DNA of 43,477 bases from positions 1 to 43,477 of the forward strand of contig JAKPFN010000050.1 of the NCBI GenBank assembly GCA_029551395.1, in the 5' to 3' direction. Position numbers and translations under genes: made by a program. The stretch comes from Armatimonadota bacterium. GTDB lineage: Bacteria > Armatimonadota > UBA5829 > DTLH01. The stretch's first letter is position 1. Every line of letters starts with the position of its first letter. This document shows positions 16,698-25,360 of the stretch, in pieces. Under the pieces are notes generated by a model, which saw nothing but the letters and a program-made list of their open reading frames with translations, had not been told where the DNA came from and did not search any database.

Positions 16698-18610
16698 TGC
16701 GCAGGCTGCTCATGTTTATATCCGCAGCATCGATGCTTGCGGTTTTTGTTCCCACAGTTATCAAAACGGCATCAGGAGAAGGTGAAAAAACCGTTATTTA
16801 CAGGTCTCCTTTCTTTGTAGTATCATCTCAGGATGGAAAAAAGCTGTATGCCTCGGATAAAACCGCGGATTGCATCGTCGTCATAGATGCATCGGCTGGT
16901 AAAAAGCTCACCGAATGGCCTGTTGTTAAGGAACCGACCGGGCTTGCACTTTCTGCTGACGGAAAAACCCTCTATGCCGCATCCTTTGCCTCTGGAACTG
17001 TGTCTGCCATCGATACAACCACTGGCAAGGTGTTAAAACAGGCGGAAGTTGGCGTTCGTCCGATGGAAGTCGTCTCAGGCGGGAAATCCAGCCGGTTGTA
17101 TATCTGCAACAGAGCATCGAACAGCGTTTCCGTAGTCGATTTGAAGGATTTTCGCAAGATAGCTGATGTTGCTGTTGACCGAGAGCCTTGTTTTGCCTCA
17201 CTTACTCCTGATGAAAACACTCTAGTTGTGGCAAACGGCCTTCCCACTGACTCAAGCAATGCTCCAGTTGTTGCCGGAACAGTGAGTATTATCGACACCA
17301 AAGCCCTGCGTGTTACGGGGACTGTAAAGCTATGTAATGGCGCTACGAACCTTCGAGGGATTGTAGTTGATCCGAATGGAAACTGGGCTTACTGCGTTCA
17401 CACTATATCCCGGTTCCATCTGCCTACAAGTCAACTGGACAGGGGATGGATGAATACATCGGGCTTGAGCATCATCGATTTACGGTCGAAACAGCTTTAC
17501 ACTACGGTACTGCTTGACAGCGTTGACCACGGCGCGGCAGATCCGTATGCTCTGGCTATCTCTCCCGATAGTTCAAAGCTGTTTGTAAGCCTCGGAGGCA
17601 CGCATGAGGTTCAAGTCGTCGAGATTGCCAGGCTCCATGACCTTTTGATGGGAAGACTTCCAGAGAACCTGCCGGAAAGAATTGGCGATCCAAGCACGGA
17701 TGTATGGAAGCGAATCAAGGAGAACCCAGAAGCCCGACGGGAACTGGTCAATGATCTTGGAGCGTTGGACTGTATGGGGCTGCTCCGAAGGTTCTCAAGC
17801 GGCGGAATCGGGCCGAGAGGTATATGTGTCAATCCGGCAGGGAGTCAGTTGTTTGCAGCTAACTATTTCTCCGGGTCAGTAGCGGCTATTGATACAAAAA
17901 CCGGAGAGCATATTTCGGTTATCAGTGCAGGAAACCAGCCGCCGGAAGATCTGGTGCGTAGGGGAGAGCGGATTTTCCAGGATGCAAGCATCTGCTATCA
18001 GTCCTGGCAAAGCTGCACGACGTGTCATCCTGACGGCAGGAGCGATGGCCTTAGATGGGACCTTTTGAACGACGGCATGGGCAATCCAAAAAAGACCAGA
18101 TCGCTTGTGAAGTCCTTTGAGACCAGTCCGGTTATGAGTATGGGTGTCCGTGCAGATGCAAAGACTGCTGTTCGGGCAGGTTTCCGGTTTATTCTGTTCA
18201 ATGATGGCATAGGGGCAGATATAGAAGCAGTCGATGCATATTTGAAAAGCCTTGAACCTGAGCCAAGCCCGTATCTCGGGAAGAATAACTCACTCAGCAG
18301 CTCGGCAAATAACGGCAGGAAGCTGTTTTTCGACAAAGCCCGGTGTGCCGATTGCCACAAAGGCCCGCTTTTCACAGACCTGAAGCTATATCAAGTAGTT
18401 CCGCCAGCAAGTTTCGACAGGCCAGGTGACACATTCATTACACCAAAGCTGGTGGAAGTCTACCGCTCAGCCCCATACCTTCACGATGGCCGCGCAGCCA
18501 CGCTGATGGACATGCTGACCACGCACAACAAGGATGATAAGCACGGGATGACTTCAAAACTCAGCAAAGAGGAGCTTTCTGATCTGGTGGAGTATCTGAT
18601 GTCGCTTTAA
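16697..18610 (+). CDS. Beta-propeller / diheme cytochrome c peroxidase-like fusion (HzsB+HzsC-like)
   Basis: The 637-aa protein has a signal peptide (about residues 1-28). A YVTN-type beta-propeller follows (about 35-420; blades include SSQDGKKLYASDKTADCIVV and LALSADGKTLYAASFASGT). The C-terminal MauG/CCP-like domain has CTTCH at 440-444 and CADCH at 550-554, plus the typical APYLHDGRAATL segment. The propeller-then-CCP order equals hydrazine synthase beta followed by gamma, which I recall as fused in some anammox organisms. The gene starts inside the stop of the HzsA-like gene, so the two products are probably made in equal amounts and form a periplasmic or cell-surface complex. A YVTN-CCP protein of unrelated function is the main alternative. 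Confidence 0.82.
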   Translation: MRRLLMFISAASMLAVFVPTVIKTASGEGEKTVIYRSPFFVVSSQDGKKLYASDKTADCIVVIDASAGKKLTEWPVVKEPTGLALSADGKTLYAASFASGTVSAIDTTTGKVLKQAEVGVRPMEVVSGGKSSRLYICNRASNSVSVVDLKDFRKIADVAVDREPCFASLTPDENTLVVANGLPTDSSNAPVVAGTVSIIDTKALRVTGTVKLCNGATNLRGIVVDPNGNWAYCVHTISRFHLPTSQLDRGWMNTSGLSIIDLRSKQLYTTVLLDSVDHGAADPYALAISPDSSKLFVSLGGTHEVQVVEIARLHDLLMGRLPENLPERIGDPSTDVWKRIKENPEARRELVNDLGALDCMGLLRRFSSGGIGPRGICVNPAGSQLFAANYFSGSVAAIDTKTGEHISVISAGNQPPEDLVRRGERIFQDASICYQSWQSCTTCHPDGRSDGLRWDLLNDGMGNPKKTRSLVKSFETSPVMSMGVRADAKTAVRAGFRFILFNDGIGADIEAVDAYLKSLEPEPSPYLGKNNSLSSSANNGRKLFFDKARCADCHKGPLFTDLKLYQVVPPASFDRPGDTFITPKLVEVYRSAPYLHDGRAATLMDMLTTHNKDDKHGMTSKLSKEELSDLVEYLMSL

Positions 18611-18730
18611 GCAGACAAACGCCTGGAAACGATAAGCAAAAATGAGTTATCATGAGAACAATAAGGTGTATGAAGTAGCTATAGTTGTTTTTGAGTTTTT
18701 GTCTTTGGGATAAAGTAAGGAGAACCTATC

Positions 18731-19765
18731 TTGATTATCGTCATGCGCCTGCAGGCCACACCTGATGAGGTTCAAAAGGTCGAGCAGGAGATAGAAAGTA
18801 TCGGCCTCAGGCCGTTTATCAACCCCGGAGTGGAGCGCAAAGTCATTGCCGTGCTTGGAGAGGTCGATGTCCATAAAGCAGACCTTGCAGAGCATTTTTC
18901 CATGATGGCAGGTGTTGAGCGGGTAGAACTCATCAGCCAGTTGTGGAAGCTTACATCGAGGTCATACCATCCGGAAGACACGATTGTCGATGTTGCAGGG
19001 GTCAAGATAGGAGGAAAGCAACTGACTATCACTGCCGGTCCGTGCAGTGTCGAAAATGAACAGCAGACACTGGAGGTAGCCGAGGCTGTAAAATCTGCCG
19101 GTGCGCATCTGTTCCGGGGCGGCGCTTTCAAACCGAGAACATCTCCCTACAGCTTCCAAGGTCTGGGTGAAGAAGGGCTGAAAATCCTTGCCAAAGCTCG
19201 TGAAAAAACCGGACTGCCTATCATTACAGAGGTTATGGACACCCATGAGGTTGAACTGGTTGCGAAATATGCCGATATCCTGCAGGTTGGCACTCGGAAC
19301 ATGCAGAATTACGCGCTTTTGAAGAAAGTAGGAGCAACCGGACAGCCTGTGCTGCTCAAACGCGGCCTTGGGTCTAAGGTTCGAGACCTTTTGATGTCTG
19401 CAGAATATATCATGGCTGAAGGCAACAACAAGGTAATCCTCTGCGAGCGGGGAATTACCACATTTGAGGACTCCTGTAGAAATACAACCGACATAAACGC
19501 TATACCAGTGCTTAAAAACTGGACTCACCTGCCTGTAATGGTAGACCCAAGCCATGCGACGGGAGACTGGCGCTATGTCGGCCCGATTGCACTTGCTGCA
19601 GTTGCTGCCGGAGCTGATGGACTGCTTATAGAGGTGCATAATGACCCTAGCCGTGCTTTGTCTGACGGGCCGCAGTCACTTAAACCTAAGCGGTTTGCTG
19701 AACTGATGGGGCAAATATCCAAAATAGCCGAAGTGGTCAACAGGCAGTGCGGCACAGGTAGTTAA
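18731..19765 (+). CDS. aroF: 3-deoxy-7-phosphoheptulonate (DAHP) synthase, type I-beta
   Basis: This enzyme catalyses the first step of the shikimate pathway, PEP plus erythrose 4-phosphate to DAHP. An N-terminal ~70-residue ferredoxin-like regulatory domain ([19 protein letters not shown]) precedes the TIM barrel. Barrel landmarks are [49 protein letters not shown] and [11 protein letters not shown] (metal ligands Cys, His, Glu, Asp). The 344-aa length is typical of the Thermotoga/Bacillus-like form. TTG at 18731 is supported by AAGGAG 8 nt upstream. Together with pheA it supplies aromatic amino acids, though the genes are not adjacent. Its 3' end is partly duplicated 280 bp downstream. Confidence 0.96.
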   Translation: MIIVMRLQATPDEVQKVEQEIESIGLRPFINPGVERKVIAVLGEVDVHKADLAEHFSMMAGVERVELISQLWKLTSRSYHPEDTIVDVAGVKIGGKQLTITAGPCSVENEQQTLEVAEAVKSAGAHLFRGGAFKPRTSPYSFQGLGEEGLKILAKAREKTGLPIITEVMDTHEVELVAKYADILQVGTRNMQNYALLKKVGATGQPVLLKRGLGSKVRDLLMSAEYIMAEGNNKVILCERGITTFEDSCRNTTDINAIPVLKNWTHLPVMVDPSHATGDWRYVGPIALAAVAAGADGLLIEVHNDPSRALSDGPQSLKPKRFAELMGQISKIAEVVNRQCGTGS

Positions 19766-19770
19766 ATTTT
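19743..19770. repeat. Direct repeat copy 1 (3' end of DAHP synthase gene)
   Basis: This 28-bp segment at the end of the coding region, including the stop codon and following TTTT, recurs at 20023-20050 with 25 of 28 identities. See the second copy. Confidence 0.75.
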
Positions 19771-19824
19771 CACACTCACACTCGAGCCCACACTCGGGGC
19801 TGTCTCAAAAGTACTGCTACCCTC

Positions 19825-19847
19825 GGGCTAAATTTGCAATTTAGCCC
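19825..19847. repeat. Perfect palindrome GGGCTAAATT-TGC-AATTTAGCCC
   Basis: 10-bp perfect arms with a 3-nt loop, 60 nt past the DAHP synthase stop. It has the same layout as the GGGATT palindromes nearby (arms, 3-nt centre). It could act as a terminator hairpin, but no T-run follows. Confidence 0.55.
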
Positions 19848-19931
19848 GGAAAGATAGCTGAGGGATTTACAATCCCGATTATTGATATTTAGGATAATCA
19901 TTCGGAATCACAGATTCCTCAGCTAGCAGTC

Positions 19932-19956
19932 CGGGAGGGATTGCAAATCCCTCCCG
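19932..19956. repeat. Perfect palindrome of the GGGAGGGATT family
   Basis: 11-bp perfect arms CGGGAGGGATT / AATCCCTCCCG around a GCA centre. A shorter relative (GGGATTTACAATCCC) is at about 19863-19877, and a near-identical one at 42762-42786. Confidence 0.65.
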
Positions 19957-19959
19957 AGG

Positions 19960-20004
19960 TTCCTCCCAAGTAGGTTCCTCCCAAGTAGCTTCCTCCCGAG
20001 TAGG
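19960..20004. repeat. 15-bp tandem repeat, three copies
   Basis: TTCCTCCCAAGTAGG occurs at 19960-19974, 19975-19989 and 19990-20004 with one mismatch each in copies 2 and 3. A degenerate fourth unit (AATCCCTCTTGAGTAGG) follows. The units share CCTCCC with the adjacent palindrome, suggesting they grew from it. Confidence 0.75.
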
Positions 20005-20022
20005 AATCCCTCTTGAGTAGGG

Positions 20023-20050
20023 GGCAGTGCGGTACGGGTAGCTAAATTTT
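20023..20050. repeat. Direct repeat copy 2 (duplicate of DAHP synthase 3' end)
   Basis: It differs from 19743-19770 at three positions. Read in the DAHP synthase frame it encodes the same terminal peptide QCGTGS and stop, because all three differences fall at third codon positions (GGC/GGT, ACA/ACG, AGT/AGC). Confidence 0.75.
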
Positions 20051-20137
20051 CTGTAAATGGCTAAAATATAGAATATAGCGTGGTATGATAGGCGGCGGTT
20101 GTGATAATCGCCGCTTATATATTGATCGAGGTAAGAG

Positions 20138-20989
20138 TTGGAAGTTGTAAGAACAATCGAAGCACTGCGTGCAGCGGTAGCAGCGGCTAAAAGTGAAGGC
20201 AAGACGGTAGGACTTGTGCCGACTATGGGTGCGCTTCACCAGGGGCATCTTTCGCTTATCGAACGGTCGAAAGAGATGGACAGCTTCACTGTAGTGAGCA
20301 TCTTCGTCAATCCTACCCAGTTTGGTCCTGCGGAGGACTTCACCCGCTACCCTCGCCCGTTTGAAGTTGATGCTGAGAAGTGCCGGAAGGCGGGAGTCGA
20401 TCTGATATTCGCTCCTCTAGTGGAAGAGGTGTATCCTGAAGGCTTTGCTACCTATGTGGAGGTTGGCGGAGTAACGGAGATGCTGGAAGGGGCTTACCGG
20501 CCAGGGCATTTTCGCGGTGTGGCTACGGTTGTGTTGAAGCTCTTTACCGCTGTAGAGCCAAAACGAGCCTACTTCGGGATGAAGGATTACCAACAGCTAA
20601 AAGTCATCCAGAAGATGGTACGGGATCTCAACTTGAATATAGAGATTGTGCCTGTCCCAACGTTTCGCGAGCCGGATGGGCTGGCGATGTCTTCCCGCAA
20701 CGCTTATCTTAATCCTGAAGAGCGGCAGGCAGCGCTGTGCCTCTACCGTGCGCTCAATATAGCTCGTGAAGCAGTCGATGCCGGAGAACGAAACGCCGAA
20801 ACAGTACGGCAAAAAGCCTTGGATGTCATCCAATCCGAACCGCTCGCAAAGCCGGACTATGTTGCAGTAGTCGACCCTGAAACGCTTATGCCGGTTGATT
20901 GTGTTGATGGGCCGGTTCTGGTTGCACTAGCTGTTCGTATCGGCAACACAAGGCTTATAGATAATATGCTCATCGGAGGTCAGAGTTAG
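20138..20989 (+). CDS. panC: Pantothenate synthetase (pantoate--beta-alanine ligase)
   Basis: This cytoplasmic enzyme condenses pantoate and beta-alanine with ATP to give pantothenate, the coenzyme A precursor. Signature segments are VPTMGALHQGHLSLI (HxGH nucleotide site), VSIFVNPTQFGPAEDF, VLKLF, YFGMKDYQQ and REPDGLAMSSRNAYL (KMSKS-like SSRN). The 283-aa length is normal. TTG at 20138 is preceded by GAGG with suitable spacing. No panB or panD is adjacent. The next gene begins directly at the stop, so the pair is likely co-transcribed. Confidence 0.97.
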   Translation: MEVVRTIEALRAAVAAAKSEGKTVGLVPTMGALHQGHLSLIERSKEMDSFTVVSIFVNPTQFGPAEDFTRYPRPFEVDAEKCRKAGVDLIFAPLVEEVYPEGFATYVEVGGVTEMLEGAYRPGHFRGVATVVLKLFTAVEPKRAYFGMKDYQQLKVIQKMVRDLNLNIEIVPVPTFREPDGLAMSSRNAYLNPEERQAALCLYRALNIAREAVDAGERNAETVRQKALDVIQSEPLAKPDYVAVVDPETLMPVDCVDGPVLVALAVRIGNTRLIDNMLIGGQS

Positions 20990-22069
20990 TTGAAAGTTGG
21001 AATAGTCGGCCTGACGCAATCAGGCAAGACAACCCTGTTCAGGGCGATAACACAAGGAAAAGCACCTATTGACGAGTACGGCGGAAAGTCGAACATCGGT
21101 GTAGTAGCCGTTCCCGATGAGCGGATGGATTGGCTGGTCGAGAAAAACAATCCCAAAAAGGTGACTCCTGCGACGATAGAAGTGATTGACAGCGCTGCAA
21201 AGATAGGCGGAGACCAGAAGACGAAGATTACAGCAGACCTTTACCGGGATATTCAGGCTGTTGACGCGCTTATTCACATAGTCCGAGCATTCACCAGCCC
21301 TGCAGGCGAGCCTCCAACTCCAGGCAAGGACGCGCGTGATCTCACAGAAGAATTGATTTTGGCTGATTTGCAGTCGGTCGAGACCAGGCTTACCCGCATC
21401 GAGAAGTCACTGCATGGCGTCAAACAGGGTGCCACTACTCCTCAGACAATGGAGCGTGACCTTCTGCTTCAGATAAAGGACACGCTGGAGGCCGGGGAGT
21501 TCATCAAGTCACTGTCACTAACTCCTGACCAGGAGAAGCTTGTCAAGGGCTACGATTTTATGAGCCAGAAGCCTCAGATTATCGTCGCCAACATCTCTGA
21601 AGAAGAAATCGGACAGCCTGAAAGCGAGGCTGTGAAGGAACTCAGGGCATACTGCGAGGAATCCTCCATACCGATGCTGGTGCTTTCTGCCAAAGTGGAG
21701 GCTGAGATTGCTGAACTGCCGGAAGATGAGCAGAAAGAGTACCTCGAGGCAATGGGGCTTGAGAAACCGGCACGAGACAGGCTGATAGCGGAGACGTATC
21801 GTTCGCTTGGGCTGATAACTTTCTTCACAGCCGGTGAGCCTGAAGTGAGGGCTTGGAGCCTGAGAGTAGGCTCTCCTGTTGTTGATGCAGCGGGAACTAT
21901 CCACTCAGACCTTGCCAGAGGGTTCATTCGGGCAGAAGTGGGCCATTATGATGATGTCAAATCCGCCGGTGGCTGGGAAGAAGCCAAACGCGCAGGCGTA
22001 GTCAGCCTGCATATGAAGGACTACATCGTGCAGGATGGGGATATTCTGTATATCAGGTTCAAGGTGTAG
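20990..22069 (+). CDS. YchF/Obg-like P-loop GTPase/ATPase
   Basis: The protein starts with a P-loop GLTQSGKT (residues 7-14) and contains the NxxE-type specificity motif ANISEEE seen in YchF/OLA1 proteins instead of NKxD. The C-terminal TGS domain is strongly conserved (FFTAGEPEVRAWSLRVG, HSDLARGFIRAEV, KDYIVQDGDILYIRF). At the G3 position the sequence reads VIDSAAKI rather than the usual DIAGLV, an atypical variant. Canonical YchF hydrolyses ATP and associates with ribosomes; that role is inferred. TTG directly follows the panC stop, with GGAGG 10 nt upstream inside panC. Confidence 0.88.
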   Translation: MKVGIVGLTQSGKTTLFRAITQGKAPIDEYGGKSNIGVVAVPDERMDWLVEKNNPKKVTPATIEVIDSAAKIGGDQKTKITADLYRDIQAVDALIHIVRAFTSPAGEPPTPGKDARDLTEELILADLQSVETRLTRIEKSLHGVKQGATTPQTMERDLLLQIKDTLEAGEFIKSLSLTPDQEKLVKGYDFMSQKPQIIVANISEEEIGQPESEAVKELRAYCEESSIPMLVLSAKVEAEIAELPEDEQKEYLEAMGLEKPARDRLIAETYRSLGLITFFTAGEPEVRAWSLRVGSPVVDAAGTIHSDLARGFIRAEVGHYDDVKSAGGWEEAKRAGVVSLHMKDYIVQDGDILYIRFKV

Positions 22070-22158
22070 GTCTTTTAACTCCCTGCAGGAAACATTGGAA
22101 GCTGTCCATAAGTGTCAATTGGCTCCTAATTCATTATTATTAGAAAGGCCATTTTTTG

Positions 22159-25100
22159 ATGCTTAACGAGAGGTTGGAAGACCTTTATCTGCGGAAAATC
22201 AAGCAGCGGTATGAGGAAATCGGCCGCTATCTTTACTCCAACATCACTCCCATCGAAGGAATCGAACTTAGGGAAACGTTGGAGTTCGAGAAATATCAGG
22301 ATGCAGTAACCTCCGAAGGTTATCGGCCTATCAAGGTCGGAGAAAACTGGGGTGGAAACGGTAAGAGCGGATGGTTCAAGATTAGATTCGCTCTACCGCC
22401 TTCATTTGCCGGAAAACCATCTGCGGCATTAATCAACATCGGTTTCGAGGGCTGTGTTTTCGTCGATGGCGCGCCTCACCAGGGTGTTGACCGCTGGCAT
22501 GAAGAGGTTTTGCTTGCTGAGAAGTCGGAACCAGGCGCCAAGTATGAGCTTGTAATCGAGGCCATGTCAGGGGAATACTGGCAGAACCGCACGGAGCCTG
22601 CTGTTTTCAAGCGAGCAGAGATAGCCACCATCAATCGTGAGGTCAATGACTACTGGTATGCCCTTGGTTTCCTTCTGCAGCTTGCGGAAACGCTTCCTGA
22701 GAAGAGCGTACGCAGGGCAAGGTTGATTCGGGGGCTTAATAAATCCGTAAACTCGTTCGATTTGGACAATACTGATGAGGATTCCCTCAGGCAATCGGCT
22801 ATAGAGGCTTACGATAAGCTCAAACCGCTCCTTGAGAAGAAAGCAGAGCCAAGCGCGCTCAATCTTACCTGCACAGGGCACGCTCACATCGATGTTGCCT
22901 GGCTTTGGCCTTATGCCGAGACCATCCGCAAGTGCTCCCGAACCTTCTCGACAGCTATCCGCTACATGGAACAGTATCCTGACTACGTTTTTAGCCAGAG
23001 TCAACCCCAATTATACGAGTTCTCCAAGGAGCATTATCCCAAGCTCTACGAGCAGATAGTCAAGAGGGTAAAGGAAGGCCGATGGGAACCGGTCGGCGGC
23101 ATGTGGGTCGAATCAGACACCAACTTGCCTTCTGGTGAGTCCCTTGTCAGGCAATTGGTTTATGGCAAACGGTTCTTCCAAGATGAATTCGGTATTGAAG
23201 TAAACAATCTCTGGCTGCCGGATGTGTTCGGCTACTCAGGTGCGCTTCCACAAATCCTGAAGAAAGTTGGTGTAGAGTATTTTACAACCATCAAGCTCAT
23301 CTGGGGCAACCAGTTTAACAAGATTCCATATTCCAGCTTCTGGTGGCAGGGGATTGACGGCACGTGCATCCTTACGCATATGCCTCCTCATGGAGATTAC
23401 AATTCGCAAATCAGGCCGGATATTCTCCGCAAAGCTCAGGATGACTACGCCGAGAAAGACCGTTCAGAGCATGTGCTCTATCAGTTCGGTTGGGGTGATG
23501 GAGGCGGCGGCCCTGACAAGACCCATCTGGAGCGGTTGAAACTGGCTAAGGACCTGGAAGGGCTGCCGAAATGCATCCAAAGGCCATCGGCTGAGTTCTT
23601 TGCAGACCTTAAAAAAGAAGCCGACTCCTTCCCGACATGGCGAGGCGAGCTTTACTTCGAGCTTCATCGCGGCACTTATACATCTCAGGCACGGACAAAG
23701 AAAAACAACCGAAAGGCTGAGTTTGCTCTTAGGGATGCCGAAATCCTGTCTGCAGCAGCAATGACCTTTGGAGCATCGTATCCTGCGGCTGACCTGGAAA
23801 AAGCCTGGAAAACTGTGCTCAAAAACCAGTTCCACGATGTCATTCCAGGCAGTTCGGTTGGCGATGTCTATATCGATGCGGAAAAAGACTATGCTGAGGT
23901 CTTTCAAATCACAGGCCGGGCAGCGCAGGATGCTGAGACATGCATTACCGACAAAATAGACACAACCGGACCAGGCCAGCCTATTGTTGTGTTCAATACG
24001 CTCTCATGGGATAGAGATGTTGTTGCTTCGGCTGAGATTACCAGGTTTGGAAGGTATCAGGTAGTCGATTCCATGGGCGTTCCAGTGCCGTCGCAGATAT
24101 CTAAAGACGGCAGCAGGTTACACTTTATGGCGCATGTCCCGGCAATAGGTTACGCTGTTTATCACATAGTCAAAGAAGAAGTCGACCAACTGCCTGAGTC
24201 CGGCTCTGGAGTTACCATAAGCCCAACACATCTCGAAAACCAATTCTTCAGCATCGAGTTAGATGACCAGGGATTGATAACATCCATTTTCGACAAACGC
24301 ATCGGGCGAGACTTAATCCCCGTAGGCGCTGCGGCTAACCTGTTCCAATTGTTTGATGACCGCCCGCTGGATTGGGAAGCCTGGGATATAGACTTCTTCT
24401 ATAAAGAGAAAGAGCAAGAAATTACCGGCATCGAATTTATTGAAATCGACGAACTTGGGCCAATTCAAGGTTCATTGAAACTGGTTCGGAAATTCGGCAA
24501 CTCTACGGTCGAGCAGAAGATAGTCATTTATTCGGATATTCCACGGATAGATTTTGTCACTGACATAGACTGGCAGGAGAACAAGAAGCTGCTCAAGGTT
24601 GCGTTTCCGGTAACGGTCAACTCACCTACGGCACGGTACGAAATCCAGTTCGGAAACCTGGAACGGCCGACTCACTCAAGCACAAGCTGGGACTTTGCCA
24701 GGTTTGAAGTCTCAGCTCATAAGTGGGCCGATCTCTCAGAAGGCGGCTACGGAATAAGCCTCCTGAATGATTGCAAATACGGTTATGATATCCATGACGG
24801 AGTGATGAAGCTCACGCTTCTGCGTGCTCCGACCATTCCTGATCCTGTTGCTGACCGCGGCAAGCATAGTTTTACTTATTCTCTCTATCCGCACGAAGGA
24901 AACTACACCGCCGGAGGCACTGTAAGAGCCGGATACGAACTGAATGTGCCTGTCAGGGTTGTCTCAGCAAGTGCACATCCGGGTCAACTTCCCAAGAGCA
25001 TGTCCCTGTTCCGGCTGGACTCGGATCATGTAGTTCTGGACACGGTCAAAAAGTCGGATACCGATGACTCGGTCATCCTCAGGTTCTACGAAGCACACAA

Positions 25101-25263
25101 CAAACGCGGTCGAGTCAACCTGCTCACGGATATTCAAATCAAAGATGCCTGTGAGTGCGACCTATTAGAACGAGAAATCGGCAAAATAGACCACAGCGAA
25201 GGCGTTATCGGCTTCGATATCGCTCCATTCGAGATAAAGACAGTCAAAATCTCTGTTAGATAG
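22159..25263 (+). CDS. GH38 alpha-mannosidase
   Basis: This large cytoplasmic glycosidase, just over 1030 aa, has no signal peptide. The family 38 catalytic domain starts at GHAHIDVAWLWP (His and Asp zinc ligands, about 241-245). It contains WLPDVFGYSG with the nucleophile Asp at about 355, and the FHDVIPGSS motif. A three-helix middle domain and C-terminal beta-sandwich domains follow, as in the Ams1/EC 3.2.1.24 type. It should cleave alpha-mannose from glycans or oligosaccharides taken into the cell. ATG 22159 lies 10 nt after AAAGG; a TTG one codon earlier is possible. No transporter genes adjoin it. Confidence 0.95.
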   Translation: MLNERLEDLYLRKIKQRYEEIGRYLYSNITPIEGIELRETLEFEKYQDAVTSEGYRPIKVGENWGGNGKSGWFKIRFALPPSFAGKPSAALINIGFEGCVFVDGAPHQGVDRWHEEVLLAEKSEPGAKYELVIEAMSGEYWQNRTEPAVFKRAEIATINREVNDYWYALGFLLQLAETLPEKSVRRARLIRGLNKSVNSFDLDNTDEDSLRQSAIEAYDKLKPLLEKKAEPSALNLTCTGHAHIDVAWLWPYAETIRKCSRTFSTAIRYMEQYPDYVFSQSQPQLYEFSKEHYPKLYEQIVKRVKEGRWEPVGGMWVESDTNLPSGESLVRQLVYGKRFFQDEFGIEVNNLWLPDVFGYSGALPQILKKVGVEYFTTIKLIWGNQFNKIPYSSFWWQGIDGTCILTHMPPHGDYNSQIRPDILRKAQDDYAEKDRSEHVLYQFGWGDGGGGPDKTHLERLKLAKDLEGLPKCIQRPSAEFFADLKKEADSFPTWRGELYFELHRGTYTSQARTKKNNRKAEFALRDAEILSAAAMTFGASYPAADLEKAWKTVLKNQFHDVIPGSSVGDVYIDAEKDYAEVFQITGRAAQDAETCITDKIDTTGPGQPIVVFNTLSWDRDVVASAEITRFGRYQVVDSMGVPVPSQISKDGSRLHFMAHVPAIGYAVYHIVKEEVDQLPESGSGVTISPTHLENQFFSIELDDQGLITSIFDKRIGRDLIPVGAAANLFQLFDDRPLDWEAWDIDFFYKEKEQEITGIEFIEIDELGPIQGSLKLVRKFGNSTVEQKIVIYSDIPRIDFVTDIDWQENKKLLKVAFPVTVNSPTARYEIQFGNLERPTHSSTSWDFARFEVSAHKWADLSEGGYGISLLNDCKYGYDIHDGVMKLTLLRAPTIPDPVADRGKHSFTYSLYPHEGNYTAGGTVRAGYELNVPVRVVSASAHPGQLPKSMSLFRLDSDHVVLDTVKKSDTDDSVILRFYEAHNKRGRVNLLTDIQIKDACECDLLEREIGKIDHSEGVIGFDIAPFEIKTVKISVR

Positions 25264-25272
25264 CATCTATAT

Positions 25273-25300
25273 GGCGGGATGCTGGAAAATGTGTCCCGCC
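25273..25300 (+). terminator. Terminator-like hairpin after the alpha-mannosidase gene
   Basis: GGCGGGA (25273-25279) pairs with TCCCGCC (25294-25300), 10 nt past the stop codon. The following AATCCCCTTTTC has only four Ts and these are offset, so termination efficiency is uncertain. Confidence 0.5.
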
Positions 25301-25360
25301 AATCCCCTTTTCACTGGTTTCAATCGCTATTTGCTGGGTAGATAACCCAAGTGTAAAGCG

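Larger units (their letters stand above)
19766..20137. other. Repeat-packed intergenic region between DAHP synthase and panC
   Basis: No gene is seen. The region holds a 10-bp-arm palindrome, a weaker GGGATT/AATCCC palindrome, an 11-bp-arm palindrome, three 15-bp tandem repeats and a second copy of the DAHP synthase 3' end. The last ~85 bp before panC are unique and contain TATAGAATATAG-like AT-rich sequence that may hold its promoter. Confidence 0.6.

Noticed and set aside
14187-18610. Reading the cytochrome pair as proof of anammox
   Set aside because: No hydrazine dehydrogenase, nitrite reductase or other anammox gene is present, HzsA-related proteins occur widely outside anammox bacteria, and a recalled haem ligand seems absent.
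19960-20004. CRISPR-like or iteron-like function for the 15-bp tandem repeats
   Set aside because: Only three adjacent units without spacers, and no replication or cas genes nearby; simple tandem expansion explains them.
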